A stretch of DNA of 64,000 bases from UBA6055 sp965214085 (GTDB lineage: Bacteria > Chloroflexota > Anaerolineae > Aggregatilineales > Phototrophicaceae), in assembly GCA_965214085.1 (NCBI GenBank), contig OZ243937.1:992001-1056000 (forward strand). Reading direction: 5' to 3'. Shown here one piece after another: positions 33,104 through 41,622 of this stretch; the stretch's first letter is position 1, and every line of letters begins with the position of its first letter. The translations under genes and the position numbers were made by a program. The notes beneath the pieces were generated by a model that saw only the letters and a list, made by a program, of their open reading frames with translations, did no database searches and was not told the DNA's origin.

Positions 33104-34408
33104 CTAAAACTGCTGCAAGAAACGCAGGTCGTTGCCCCAGAAATAGCGAATGTCCTGGATGCCGTGCTTGAGCATAGTGATCCGCTCTGGCCCCATGCCG
33201 AAGGCGAATCCGCTCCATACGCTGGGGTCGTAGCCGCCGTTGCGCAGCACAGTCGGGTGCACCATCCCGCTGCCGGCGATCTCCAGCCAACCGGTGTATT
33301 TGCAGACGCGGCAGCCCTCTCCTCCGCATAAGAAGCATTCTACATCAACTTCCATGCTCGGCTCGGTAAATGGGAAATAAGAAGCGCGAAAGCGGACCTT
33401 GGCATTGGGGTTGTACATACGCCTGGCGAACTCGGCGATCGTGCCTTTGAGGTCGCTCATGCGGATGTTGCGCCCGATGGCCAGCCCTTCCACTTGCGTG
33501 AACTGGATCTCGCTGCGGGCGGTCACTTGCTCTTGCCGATAACACATGCCCGGCAAAATGACGCGTATGGGTTTGCTGCCGGCATCGCCGAACTCGCGCA
33601 TGGCGCGGATTTGCCCGGGCGAGGTATGCGTGCGCAGCAGCGCCTGGCTGTCGGTCGTATAAAAGGTATCCTGCATATCGCGCGCCGGGTGATGCGGCGG
33701 CAGATTGAGCAGCGTGAAGTTATATTCATCCGCTTCGACATCGCGGCTGTGGTAAACCTGGAAACCCATATCCGCCCATATCGTCTGGAATTCGCGATGC
33801 GTGCGGGTGGAAGGGTGCAATCCCCCGCGGCCTTGCGGACGCGCCGGCAGGCTGATGTCAATCTCGCCTTCTTCCAGGTCGCGCGCCCATTCCATTTCGC
33901 GGACAGTCGTCTCTTGCTGTTTGTAGGCGTCGTTTATTGCGGTACGGGCACCATTGAGCCACTGACCTACATACGCCCGTTCCTGCTTCGGAATGTCTCC
34001 GATCGACGACAGTGCGGCGCGTATTGGGCTGCGCTTTCCCAAGTATAGTGCGTGCCACACCCCTAGAATCTTAGGATTGCTTATCGTCCGCAAGTTTTCG
34101 ATCATTGTGCCGCTGATGTCCTGTGCCGCGCGCTCAAACACTTTTCTATATGCGTCAGACAATTGCAAATTCTGTTGTTCAAAATACGGCCTCATCGCTT
34201 CTAGGAATCGCTGATGCTCTGCCTCAAATTGTGCCGACGTCTTTTCTACGATTCCCTGACTCTGCGCCCTAAATTGTGCCGACGCCTTTTCTTGGATTCC
34301 CTGATTCTGCGCCTCGAAATACGGCCTAATTGTTTCAAGATAGTGTTCCTGACTCTTCTTCAACTGTTGATTGAATTGCTTGAAGAACTCGTTGAAGTTT
34401 CCGGACAT
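33104..34408 (-). CDS. pheS: Phenylalanyl-tRNA synthetase alpha subunit with extended N-terminus
   Basis: Catalytic alpha chain of Phe-tRNA synthetase, 434 residues. Class II motif 2 is GMCYRQEQVTARSEIQFTQVEG and motif 3 is SGFAFGMGPERITMLKHGI. A four-Cys knuckle (CFLCGGEGCRVCKYTGW) is present as in many bacterial PheS. Normal PheS is about 340 residues. Here the canonical N-terminal region (from LRTISNPKILGVWHALYLGKRS) begins only near residue 100, after a coiled-coil-like segment with an internal repeat (QGIQEKASAQFRA, QGIVEKTSAQFEA). The start at 34408 follows AAAGGAAAT; the longer frame runs into the T-box terminator. Confidence 0.93.
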   Translation of the reverse strand: MSGNFNEFFKQFNQQLKKSQEHYLETIRPYFEAQNQGIQEKASAQFRAQSQGIVEKTSAQFEAEHQRFLEAMRPYFEQQNLQLSDAYRKVFERAAQDISGTMIENLRTISNPKILGVWHALYLGKRSPIRAALSSIGDIPKQERAYVGQWLNGARTAINDAYKQQETTVREMEWARDLEEGEIDISLPARPQGRGGLHPSTRTHREFQTIWADMGFQVYHSRDVEADEYNFTLLNLPPHHPARDMQDTFYTTDSQALLRTHTSPGQIRAMREFGDAGSKPIRVILPGMCYRQEQVTARSEIQFTQVEGLAIGRNIRMSDLKGTIAEFARRMYNPNAKVRFRASYFPFTEPSMEVDVECFLCGGEGCRVCKYTGWLEIAGSGMVHPTVLRNGGYDPSVWSGFAFGMGPERITMLKHGIQDIRYFWGNDLRFLQQF

Positions 34409-34453
34409 CATATTTCCTTTCATTTGCCCTCTAGCGAAGGAGTTGTAAAGAAT

Positions 34454-34741
34454 GAAAAACGCCCTCAATCCCTTCAGGGACGAGAGCGTCAAGTTCCCGC
34501 GGTACCACCCCAATTCAGCGCCAGGCGGCGGCGCTGCGCTTCATTTGCCCGGTAACGCCGGGCTGGCGGAGCGGACTACTTTGGCGTTCTAGCGCCATTT
34601 CACCCCTCGGCTCGGAAGTGAATTCCGCAACTGTCGCCGCGGCTGCTTTCAGTCTTTGGCAGCCACTCCCTGCTGCGGCAGGCATCACGCGATGCGCTTG
34701 CGGACTGTCTTCGTCATCGCCTTTGAAATCGATATTTTCTT
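34454..34741 (-). promoter_or_regulatory. T-box riboswitch, probable Phe (UUC) specifier
   Basis: On the minus strand the leader contains the T-box sequence GGGTGGTACCGCGGG (34510-34496). It is followed by a terminator stem (ACGCTCTC...GAGGGCGT) with a five-U run at 34459-34455, 46 bp before pheS. Upstream, GATGACGAAGACAGT resembles the conserved stem I 5' motif, and GGAATTCACTTCCGAG on the 3' side of stem I offers UUC (34622-34620) as specifier. Uncharged tRNA-Phe would pair with the specifier and the T-box bulge and allow read-through into pheS-GT-pheT. The T-box assignment is direct; the specifier is inferred. Confidence 0.9.
34455..34489 (-). terminator. T-box terminator stem
   Basis: GACGCTCTCGTCCCT-GAA-GGGATTGAGGGCGT followed by UUUUU on the minus strand. 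It competes with the T-box antiterminator that uses GGGTGGTACCGCGG just upstream. Confidence 0.85.
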
Positions 34742-34747
34742 GCCGAT

Positions 34748-34777
34748 ATTATCGTGCGCCGGGACAAATGCTGTCAA
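34748..34777 (-). promoter_or_regulatory. Promoter of the pheS T-box operon
   Basis: Minus-strand TTGACA (34777-34772) and GATAAT (34753-34748), spacer 18 bp, placed correctly for a leader starting near 34741. The left flanking duplication of the repeat element at 34792 lies 4 bp upstream of the -35. Confidence 0.7.
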
Positions 34778-34791
34778 GTGGGCATCCGGCG

Positions 34792-35053
34792 CAGGGCAAT
34801 CGTTTTAATAAGATTTCACCACAGAGGCACAGAGAACACAGAGTATAAGTTTGTTCGGGGCAGTACTCCTCTAGGATCAACATACAAATTGGTGAGATGC
34901 TTATCACAGGGTTCAAAATTGAAGCGCGATTTCACAATATATATTAATGATAGACTAATCTCTGTGCTCTCTGTGTCTCTGTGTCTCTGTGGTTAGATTT
35001 TAGCTTGTAATATGTTCATAGTTGCGCAGATTCATTTTGAAGCGATTGCCCTG
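34792..35053. mobile_element. MITE-like element, 262 bp, with perfect 10-bp flanking duplication (copy 5)
   Basis: The left end is CAGGGCAATCG (its inner part diverged) and the right end ATTTTGAAGCGATTGCCCTG. Subterminal arms are ACCACAGAGGCACAGAG and CTCTGTGTCTCTGTGG. GCATCCGGCG is found exactly at 34782-34791 and 35054-35063. The interior is closely related to copy 4 at 22319. It separates the pheS promoter from proA; nothing coding is supported in this gap. Confidence 0.88.
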
Positions 35054-35083
35054 GCATCCGGCGCCTGTGGTTCAGGCGGGCCG

Positions 35084-36349
35084 CTATTCCCGCGAGGTAT
35101 AGTCGCCCATTACGATCCACTTGTACGTGGTCAATTCTTCCAGCGCCATCGGACCCCGCGCATGCAGCTTCTGTGTGCTGATGGCTACTTCCGCGCCCAT
35201 GCCCATGGCGCTGCCATCGGTGAAGCGTGTGCTGGCGTTCCAGTAGACCGCGGCCGAATCCACTTCGTTGAGGAAGCGCTCGGCATGGTCCGCCGTCTCG
35301 GTCAAGATGCTGTCGGAATGCTGCGTGCCGTGCCGCGCGATATGCGCGATCGCCTCGTCAACTCCAGCGACTACTTTTAAGTTCAGCGTCAGGTTGTACC
35401 ATTCGGTATCAAAGTCTTCATCAGCCGCCGGCACGACGCGTTCATCGCCGCCGACGATGGCATAAGCCCGCGCGCCGGCATGGAAGGCCACACCCGCCGC
35501 GCCCAGCGTATCCACTACCTGCGGCAACAGCGTCTGCGCCACCGCTTCATGCACCAGCAAAGTCTCCATGGAATTGCAGACGGCCGGACGTTGCGTCTTG
35601 GCGTTGTCCAAGACCGGCAATACCCGGTCCAGCCGCGCGCTGTCGTCGACAAAAATATGGCAAACGCCGATGCCGCCGGTAATCACCGGAATGCTGCTGT
35701 TTTCGCGACAGAAGGTATGTAAGCCATTGCCGCCGCGCGGGATGATCATATCGATAGTTTCGTACATGCGCAGCATTTCGCTCACGTGGAGGCGGTCGGT
35801 GCTGTTGATGTATTGAATGGCATGGGCTGGGAAGTCAAGCCGGGCCAGCGTATCTTTTAAGACCGCGGTCAACTGCATATTGCTGTTCAACACATCCGAA
35901 CCGCCGCGCAAGATGACGGCATTGCTGGTCTTTAGCGCCAAGGTCGATATGTCCACCGTGACATTCGGGCGTGATTCATAAATCGTGCCCAGGACGCCCA
36001 GGGGCGTGCGCCGCTTCAGCAGCCGCAAACCGTTGTCCAGCGTCGATTCCAGCAAGATATCGCCGACCGGATCTGGCAAGTCGGCAACTTTGCGCACATC
36101 AGCGATGATGCCGGGCATGCGACTTTCCAAGGCGATGCGGTCGCGGATCCAGATCGGATCCATGCCACTCTGCGCCGCCAGGTCCAAATCTCGCTGATTC
36201 GCCGCCAGTATGGCCGGCGTATTCGCCTCCAGCGCATCGGCTATGGCGCCAATGACCGCGTTCTTCTCGGCAGTAGACTTCTGCGCCAGAATCGCCGCGG
36301 CCGCCTTCGCCTGTATACCCATCTGCTTCAGATCAATCACAGCTTCCAT
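35084..36349 (-). CDS. proA: Gamma-glutamyl phosphate reductase
   Basis: Second step of proline synthesis: NADPH reduction of gamma-glutamyl phosphate to glutamate semialdehyde. The 421-residue protein has the aldehyde-dehydrogenase fold with RRTPLGVLGTIYESRPNVTVD, IIPRGGNGLH and the catalytic-Cys region KTQRPAVCNSMETLLVH. The C-terminus MALEELTTYKWIVMGDYTSRE is typical. ProB is 2.2 kb away on the same strand, with a divergent gene and a pseudogene between, so they are not one operon. Confidence 0.95.
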   Translation of the reverse strand: MEAVIDLKQMGIQAKAAAAILAQKSTAEKNAVIGAIADALEANTPAILAANQRDLDLAAQSGMDPIWIRDRIALESRMPGIIADVRKVADLPDPVGDILLESTLDNGLRLLKRRTPLGVLGTIYESRPNVTVDISTLALKTSNAVILRGGSDVLNSNMQLTAVLKDTLARLDFPAHAIQYINSTDRLHVSEMLRMYETIDMIIPRGGNGLHTFCRENSSIPVITGGIGVCHIFVDDSARLDRVLPVLDNAKTQRPAVCNSMETLLVHEAVAQTLLPQVVDTLGAAGVAFHAGARAYAIVGGDERVVPAADEDFDTEWYNLTLNLKVVAGVDEAIAHIARHGTQHSDSILTETADHAERFLNEVDSAAVYWNASTRFTDGSAMGMGAEVAISTQKLHARGPMALEELTTYKWIVMGDYTSRE

Positions 36350-36426
36350 CGCTTGCGCTTCCTTAACCGCCCGTCATGCCATGAGATGTACTATACCAGA
36401 ATCCGAATTGCAACGGCTACCAGCGA

Positions 36427-36774
36427 GATTTTTGATAGTGTATCGAATTCGGTTGAAATTCAATTTCACCACAAAGGCACAAAGCACACAAAGCATAGGG
36501 CATATTTCGATTGAGATTCTCGGTGCTCTCGCGTTTCTCGGTAGAACCAACTTAGTGATGCGAATTTCGTTGAATCTTCCTAGCACTACAGCAAGTCACC
36601 CTTCCTTGATGATTCGGGATGCTTGCCATAGAGATGGCGAGAGCGGGCCGGGGATGGGGTAGTAAAGCGGCGATTTCGGCATTCTCATTACTTTATTGGA
36701 ACTACTTCTGTGCTTAGATTTAAGTTTGTATAATGTTCATAGTTACGCAGATTCATTTTGATGCAATTACCCTG
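36427..36774. repeat. Mosaic of repeat-family fragments
   Basis: The left part (36427-36540) begins GTGTATCGAATTCGGTTGAA and matches the left half of the second family at 21929. The middle (about 36680-36715) matches the CATTACTTTATTGGAACTAC tail of the 11272 units. The right end (36750-36773) is CATTTTGATGCAATTACCCTG, the MITE right terminus. The left MITE terminus and a convincing flanking repeat are missing. It appears to be a rearranged or decayed composite filling the gap between proA and the membrane-protein gene. Confidence 0.6.
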
Positions 36775-36869
36775 TCCAACGAGCGGTTTTCCATTGTCTC
36801 ATTAAAACATTAGGATTCAGTGCTACCATAGTTCGCAACTTATCATCGAGTTCAGACGGAGCCAGCCAA

Positions 36870-37883
36870 ATGCTTTTGTCACGACTAAGCGGCGCGCAAA
36901 TCGTCAACTGGAGTCTGATATTTTCTGTGCTGCTATGCGCGGCCATCGTGGCAATGGGCGGCGTCCTCAGCCAGTTCGAAATCATCCCGCTGCCGGAAGA
37001 CCCGCTGGTCTACGAGTGGCAGCTGGCGAAGCAGACGGCTTGGGGGCAGCTTAGTGCCTGGTTGGGTTTCGCGCTGCATCAGCTGCTAATCTGGGCCACG
37101 ATATATTACGCCCAATCGCGCTACAGCAAGCGCGACTACGGAGACAAACTGCGACCGGTAAATGTCTGGGCGCTGGGCATCAATCTGATTTTTATCATCC
37201 TGCATTACTTGCAGACCCTGTTCTTCTATGATGCCATCGCGCAAGACTTGCCCAGTTGGACGGCGCAGTTCGCCGTCGCCCTCATGCTCATCGTCATATT
37301 AGGCATGGAGAATCAACGACGGGGGCTTTTCTTTGGCAAGAAAGTCGGTTTCCGCAAAGCCTTTACCGATGGCCTGCGCAAATATCACGGCTACTTTTTC
37401 AGCTTCGCCGTAATCTATACCTTCTGGTTTCACCCCATGGTGCCGACCTGGGGGCATCTGATCGGCTTTATCCATGTCATTCTGGTGATGGCGCAGGGCT
37501 CTTTGATGTTCCTGCGCGTCCATCTCAACAAGCGCTGGATGTTATTGCTGGAAATCCTGGTGCTGCCCCATGCTTTTCAGGTTGCGCTGAACCAGAGCAG
37601 CGACATTTGGCCCATGTTCTTCTTTGGCTTTGCCGCCATATTCCTCGTCACTCAGATGCACGGCTTGAGGCTGAAACCTTGGGCGCGGCAACTGTTCTAC
37701 AGCTCATTCCTGCTCTTGACGCTCTACGTTTACCTGGTCATGCGCGAACCCTACCAAGTCAACGAAGTCCTGCGCATTCCCTTGATTGAGTATCTGGTGC
37801 TATTCATCATGTACTGGCTTTATTTGGCCGGCGCCTGGCTGGCCAGCCGCTGGCGTCGTTTCTCAATGGCCGGGGCGCGTTGA
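36870..37883 (+). CDS. Polytopic membrane protein of unknown function
   Basis: 337 residues with about nine hydrophobic segments spread over the whole length, beginning after a short cytoplasmic MLLSRLSGAQ. Histidines recur in or near helices (ALHQLLIW, ILHYLQTLFF, KYHGYFFSF, WFHPMVPTWGHLIGFIH, LPHAF), which could bind heme or metal, but no named family is recognised. A GGAG is 9 bp before the ATG. It sits alone on the plus strand between proA and the Uma2 pseudogene. Confidence 0.75.
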   Translation: MLLSRLSGAQIVNWSLIFSVLLCAAIVAMGGVLSQFEIIPLPEDPLVYEWQLAKQTAWGQLSAWLGFALHQLLIWATIYYAQSRYSKRDYGDKLRPVNVWALGINLIFIILHYLQTLFFYDAIAQDLPSWTAQFAVALMLIVILGMENQRRGLFFGKKVGFRKAFTDGLRKYHGYFFSFAVIYTFWFHPMVPTWGHLIGFIHVILVMAQGSLMFLRVHLNKRWMLLLEILVLPHAFQVALNQSSDIWPMFFFGFAAIFLVTQMHGLRLKPWARQLFYSSFLLLTLYVYLVMREPYQVNEVLRIPLIEYLVLFIMYWLYLAGAWLASRWRRFSMAGAR

Positions 37884-37885
37884 GC

Positions 37886-38462
37886 CTAGCTCGCCGGGAA
37901 CAGCCGCCTTATTTCCAGTTCGAAGCCGGGCAACACAGCGCCTCCTGAAATGCGGCTTTCGCGCCCGATGAAGTCGACAGTCAACTGTCCATCTTCGCCC
38001 AGGTGGCAGACTTCCACGCCGTTCTGATCCGGCAGCACGAGCCACACCATAAGCGAGCCATGCTGCAAATATAGCGCCGCTTTCTGGCGCAATTCGGCGC
38101 TGGTATTACTTGGCGAGGCGATCTCCACGGCAAGGTCGGGCATGAAACCTGCAAATGTCTGCGGAAAGGGCGGGCGTAGTTTCTCTGCGCTGAAGAAGGC
38201 GACATCGGGCGCGAGCAGCGTGTGGCGGTTGTCCCTCGGCGAAAAACCGCCTTCTAGGCCTACATAACCAAGTTCATTGCGCTTCAGATAGTCGCGGATT
38301 TCCCCGGAAAGCTCGGATGCTAACCAGGGTTTGCAGAGAGTTTGCGGGCGAGATTTCGAAGAGCTCTCAGTCAGTCAGTTCGTACTTTCTGTCTCTCCTG
38401 CCGTCCCAACCCTGCAGCTCGCATACATCGTCCGCGGTATAAAGGCGCTTTTGGACTTCCAT
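37886..38462 (-). pseudogene. Uma2-family (DUF820) endonuclease pseudogene
   Basis: The ATG at 38462 (after AAGGGG) reads MEVQKRLYTADDVCELQGWD and on to KYELTD, then hits a TGA (38369-38367) where the family has Gly. The same frame continues ELFEISPANSLQTLV, after which a +1 shift near 38320 is needed to join ASELSGEIRDYLKRN...APDVAF...MPDLAVEIASPSNTSAELRQKA to the end. Joined, the parts give a full-length Uma2 protein of about 190 residues, in the PD-(D/E)XK fold. One nonsense change and one frameshift mark it as inactive. A 4-base CTGA repeat lies at the stop. Confidence 0.85.
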
Positions 38463-38539
38463 TCAGCACCGCCCCTTTTCTCAGTAACAGCCATTCTAAC
38501 ACAACAGGAATCGGGGGAGAAAACTTAGCTACTCTCACA

Positions 38540-39634
38540 CTAGAGCAGCGCCAGGTTGTTTCGATGCAGCGCTGCATCGCCGTAGCTGTAGCCGAGGATG
38601 GCCACAATCTCACTGGACTTCCGACCACAGAGCCGGCGCAGATCTTCGCTTTTATAGTTGCTTAGCCCGTGAGCGATTTCGCGACCCTCGGGCGACAGCA
38701 CGGACAAAGTCGCGCCGCGCTTGAAGTCGCCTTTCACCTCGCGGATGCCAACGGGCAGCAAGCTGGCGCCGCCTTGCAGCAGCACTCGCGCCGCGCCGCC
38801 GTCAACGATCAGAGTACCTTGCGCGCGGTCGGTGAGCAGCCAACGCTTGCGGCTGTCGGAGCGGTTGTGCGCCGGCTCAATGGTGGTGCCAATCTGCTCG
38901 CCATCGACGATGCGGCTGACCACCAGGCGTTCGCTGCCGCTGGCGATGACCGTCTTGATGCCGCTGCGGCTGGCGATCTGCGCAGCCTGTATTTTCGTGA
39001 CCATGCCGCCGGTGCCAACGCTGCTGCCGGCGCCTCCAGCGATGTCGAACAAGTCCTTGGAAATTTGCGCGACATTCTGGATCAGCGCCGCGGCGGGATT
39101 CTTGCGCGGATCATCCGTGAAGATGCCCGGCTGGTCGGTCAGGATTATCAGGAGGTCGGCATCCACCACGCTTGCGACTAATGCCGACAGGTTGTCATTG
39201 TCGCCAACGCGGATTTCTTCGGTAGCGATGGTGTCATTCTCATTCACGATTGGGATGATTTTCTGCTCAATCAGGATGCCAAGCGTGTCGCGCGCATTCA
39301 GGTAACGAACGCGGTCGCTGAGGTCATCGCGCGTCAGCAGGATCTGCGCCGTGCTGATGGCGAAGATGTCGAACAGATCTTGATACACGCGCATCAGGTG
39401 GCTCTGGCCCACCGCGCTCAGCATTTGCTTGGCTGGCACCGATTTGCCCAGGTCCGGGTAGCCCAAGCGTTCGCGGCCCGCCGTCTGCGCGCCGGACGAG
39501 ACTACGATGAGCTCGTGGCCGGCTTCATGCAACTCAGCCACCTGCTGCGCCAATTCCAGCATACGCTGGCGATTCAGCCGTTCGGTGCCTTTGGTCAGCA
39601 CACTGGTGCCCAATTTGAGTACGATGCGCTGCAT
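38540..39634 (-). CDS. proB: Glutamate 5-kinase
   Basis: First enzyme of proline synthesis, ATP phosphorylation of glutamate. It begins MQRIVLKLGTSVLTKG (amino-acid kinase fold) with IVSSGAQTAG, PIVNENDTIATEEIRVGDNDNLSA and GTGGMVTKIQAAQIA. A C-terminal PUA domain (about residues 275-364: GTLIVDGGAARVLLQGGASLLPVGI) is present, as in long-form ProB. Length 364 is normal. Confidence 0.95.
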   Translation of the reverse strand: MQRIVLKLGTSVLTKGTERLNRQRMLELAQQVAELHEAGHELIVVSSGAQTAGRERLGYPDLGKSVPAKQMLSAVGQSHLMRVYQDLFDIFAISTAQILLTRDDLSDRVRYLNARDTLGILIEQKIIPIVNENDTIATEEIRVGDNDNLSALVASVVDADLLIILTDQPGIFTDDPRKNPAAALIQNVAQISKDLFDIAGGAGSSVGTGGMVTKIQAAQIASRSGIKTVIASGSERLVVSRIVDGEQIGTTIEPAHNRSDSRKRWLLTDRAQGTLIVDGGAARVLLQGGASLLPVGIREVKGDFKRGATLSVLSPEGREIAHGLSNYKSEDLRRLCGRKSSEIVAILGYSYGDAALHRNNLALL

Positions 39635-39722
39635 CAGCCGCCCCTTTCTGCGGGCATTCTAGGGCAGCTTCGGCGATGATGGTAGGCAAAACAGTGCGAA
39701 TCCCGCACTCAGTAGTAAGGCA

Positions 39723-40862
39723 CTAGCGCTTACATTTCGACAGCTTCAGCACATAGCCCAGCCGCAGCGCCGCGCGCCGCAGCAGGTCGGCCGCATCGTC
39801 CAACGCCGTTTGCAGGGGCATGGGCTTGTCGACGATGGAGAAAGCGGCTTGGACGCCAGCCGCATGCAAGTCCGCGTCGTCGATATTCAGGCCGCCCACG
39901 ATGGCGATTGTCGGCAGGCCCTGCGCCGCGGCTAACTTCGCCACACCCAACGGACCCTTGCCGCTCAGCGTCTGCGCGTCAATCTGGCCCTCGCCGGTGA
40001 TCACCAGCGCCGCCCCCGCCAGCTTGTCCACAAAGCGGCTCTGCGCCAGCACCATGTCAATGCCGGATACCACCTCGCAGGACAGAAAAGCCATCAAACC
40101 GGCTGCGAACGCGCCCGCCGCGCCGCCACCCTTTACCTGCCGCACATCAACGCCGCGCTGCTCATAGAGGCGCGTGAAGCAGTGCCTGAGATTGCGCTCA
40201 AGCTGCTCCACCATCTGCGCGTCGGCGCCCTTCTGCGGGCCGAATATCCGCGCCGCGCCCATTTCACCCAGCGTGGGATTCTCTACATCCGAGGCGATGA
40301 CGACCTGCGCCTGCCGCCAGCGCGGGTCCATGCCGCTGGCATCAAAAGTCGCGATTTGCGCCAGTCCCGCGCCGCCGGCCGGAACTTCGCCTCCGCTTTC
40401 GTCCAGCAGGCGCAGCCCCAGGGCTTTTAAGCAGCCCATGCCGCCGTCCACCGTCGCGCTGCCGCCCAGGCCGATGATGAAGCGTTTGGCGCCACGCTCC
40501 AGCGCGTCCGCCATCAGCTGCCCGGTTCCGTATGTCGAGGCGGTCATAGGGTTCAACTCGTCCGGCGTCAACAGCTCCAACCCGGAAGCCAGCGCCATCT
40601 CAATAACCGCCGTCTCGCCGCCGTCCAGGAGCCCGTAATCGGCTTGTATCGGCCGCCCCAGCGGATCGCGAACTGGCAGGGTCAGGCGGTGGCCGCCGGC
40701 TGCAAGTAAGGCATCCAGCGTCCCATTGCCGCCATCGGCGATCGGCAGCTGTTCCAGATCCGCGCCGAGGCCCGACTGCTCCAAGCCTTTCGCAATGGCG
40801 GCGCAGGCTTCGGCGGCGGTCAAGCTCTGTTTGAATGCGCCGGCGGCGATAAGTATCTTCAC
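39723..40862 (-). CDS. Glycerate 2-kinase (GlxK/GarK family)
   Basis: Phosphorylates D-glycerate, feeding 2-phosphoglycerate to glycolysis. The 379-residue protein has AAGAFKQSLTAAEACAAIAKGLE at the start, LPIADGGNGTLDALL, the FIIGLGGSATVDGGMG block and LAGAALVITGEGQIDAQTLSGKG near residue 285. This is the bacterial type I glycerate kinase fold. It is divergent from the KDPG/KHG aldolase gene, and both are sugar-acid catabolic. Confidence 0.92.
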   Translation of the reverse strand: MKILIAAGAFKQSLTAAEACAAIAKGLEQSGLGADLEQLPIADGGNGTLDALLAAGGHRLTLPVRDPLGRPIQADYGLLDGGETAVIEMALASGLELLTPDELNPMTASTYGTGQLMADALERGAKRFIIGLGGSATVDGGMGCLKALGLRLLDESGGEVPAGGAGLAQIATFDASGMDPRWRQAQVVIASDVENPTLGEMGAARIFGPQKGADAQMVEQLERNLRHCFTRLYEQRGVDVRQVKGGGAAGAFAAGLMAFLSCEVVSGIDMVLAQSRFVDKLAGAALVITGEGQIDAQTLSGKGPLGVAKLAAAQGLPTIAIVGGLNIDDADLHAAGVQAAFSIVDKPMPLQTALDDAADLLRRAALRLGYVLKLSKCKR

Positions 40863-40958
40863 GGTGTCCCGTTCCTACATTGGCAAATTTCGCCGCAAAC
40901 ACTATGATACACTAGCATCTGCGACTTGAATTATAGCATCAGAAGAGAGGAAGGGGCG

Positions 40959-41618
40959 ATGAAGGCTGACGACGCGCTGAGCGCCATCGAAACCAGCGGC
41001 ATTGTTGCTGGCATGCGCGGCGCCTTTCCGCCGGATGTCGCGCTGCATGTTAGTGAGGTGCTGCTCAACGAAGGCATTCATGTCTTTGAAATGATGATGA
41101 ACTCGCAGCAGCCGATTGCCGCCATGCGCGCCGTCAAAGACGAATTTGGCGCGGCGGTTTGCGTCGGCATGGGCACGGTGCTTGATTTGGACTCGGCCAA
41201 GGCGGCTCTCGATGCTGGCGCCGACTTCGTCGTTTCGCCCGCCTTCCAGCCGGAAATCGTCCGCGCGGTCATGGAGCGCGGCGTGCTGATGGGCCCCGGC
41301 GTGGCCACACCCTCCGAAGCGGTGGCCGCCTGGGAAATGGGCGCCCAGCTGTTGAAGCTCTTTCCCATTGGCGCGCTGGGCATCGACTATTTCTGCGCGA
41401 TGTTTGGTCCGCTCAAACACATGACCTTCATGTGCAATGGCGCCATGGACGACCGTAATGCCCGCGAATTCATCCAGGCCGGCGCGGTCGCCTGCGGCAT
41501 GGGCGGCTGGCTGGTCGGCGATGGAACCTGGTCGAAGTCGCGGTTGCGCAGCCGCGCGCGCATCCTGGTGAATGCGGTCAGCAGCGCTAAGGGCGGGCCG
41601 GAGCAGTTGGCAGTCTAG
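40959..41618 (+). CDS. KDPG/KHG aldolase family protein
   Basis: Class I aldolase cleaving 2-keto-3-deoxy-6-phosphogluconate or 4-hydroxy-2-oxoglutarate. About 219 residues. The catalytic acid region is HVFEMMMNSQQP, followed by CVGMGTVLD, FVVSPAFQPEIVRA and the Schiff-base lysine in QLLKLFPIGALG. Start 40959 follows GAGAGGAAGGGGCG. Precise substrate is uncertain. The following gene starts 4 bp after its stop. Confidence 0.88.
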   Translation: MKADDALSAIETSGIVAGMRGAFPPDVALHVSEVLLNEGIHVFEMMMNSQQPIAAMRAVKDEFGAAVCVGMGTVLDLDSAKAALDAGADFVVSPAFQPEIVRAVMERGVLMGPGVATPSEAVAAWEMGAQLLKLFPIGALGIDYFCAMFGPLKHMTFMCNGAMDDRNAREFIQAGAVACGMGGWLVGDGTWSKSRLRSRARILVNAVSSAKGGPEQLAV

Positions 41619-41622
41619 TGCT

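Noticed and set aside
36385..36785. ACCAGCGAG and TCCAACGAG as target duplication of the composite repeat
   Set aside because: Only a partial match and not adjacent to the recognisable ends on the left side; treated as chance.
38360..38380. CTGA tetranucleotide repeat as a phase-variation switch for Uma2
   Set aside because: Removing one unit does not restore the family-like sequence; a substitution at the stop plus a separate frameshift fits better.
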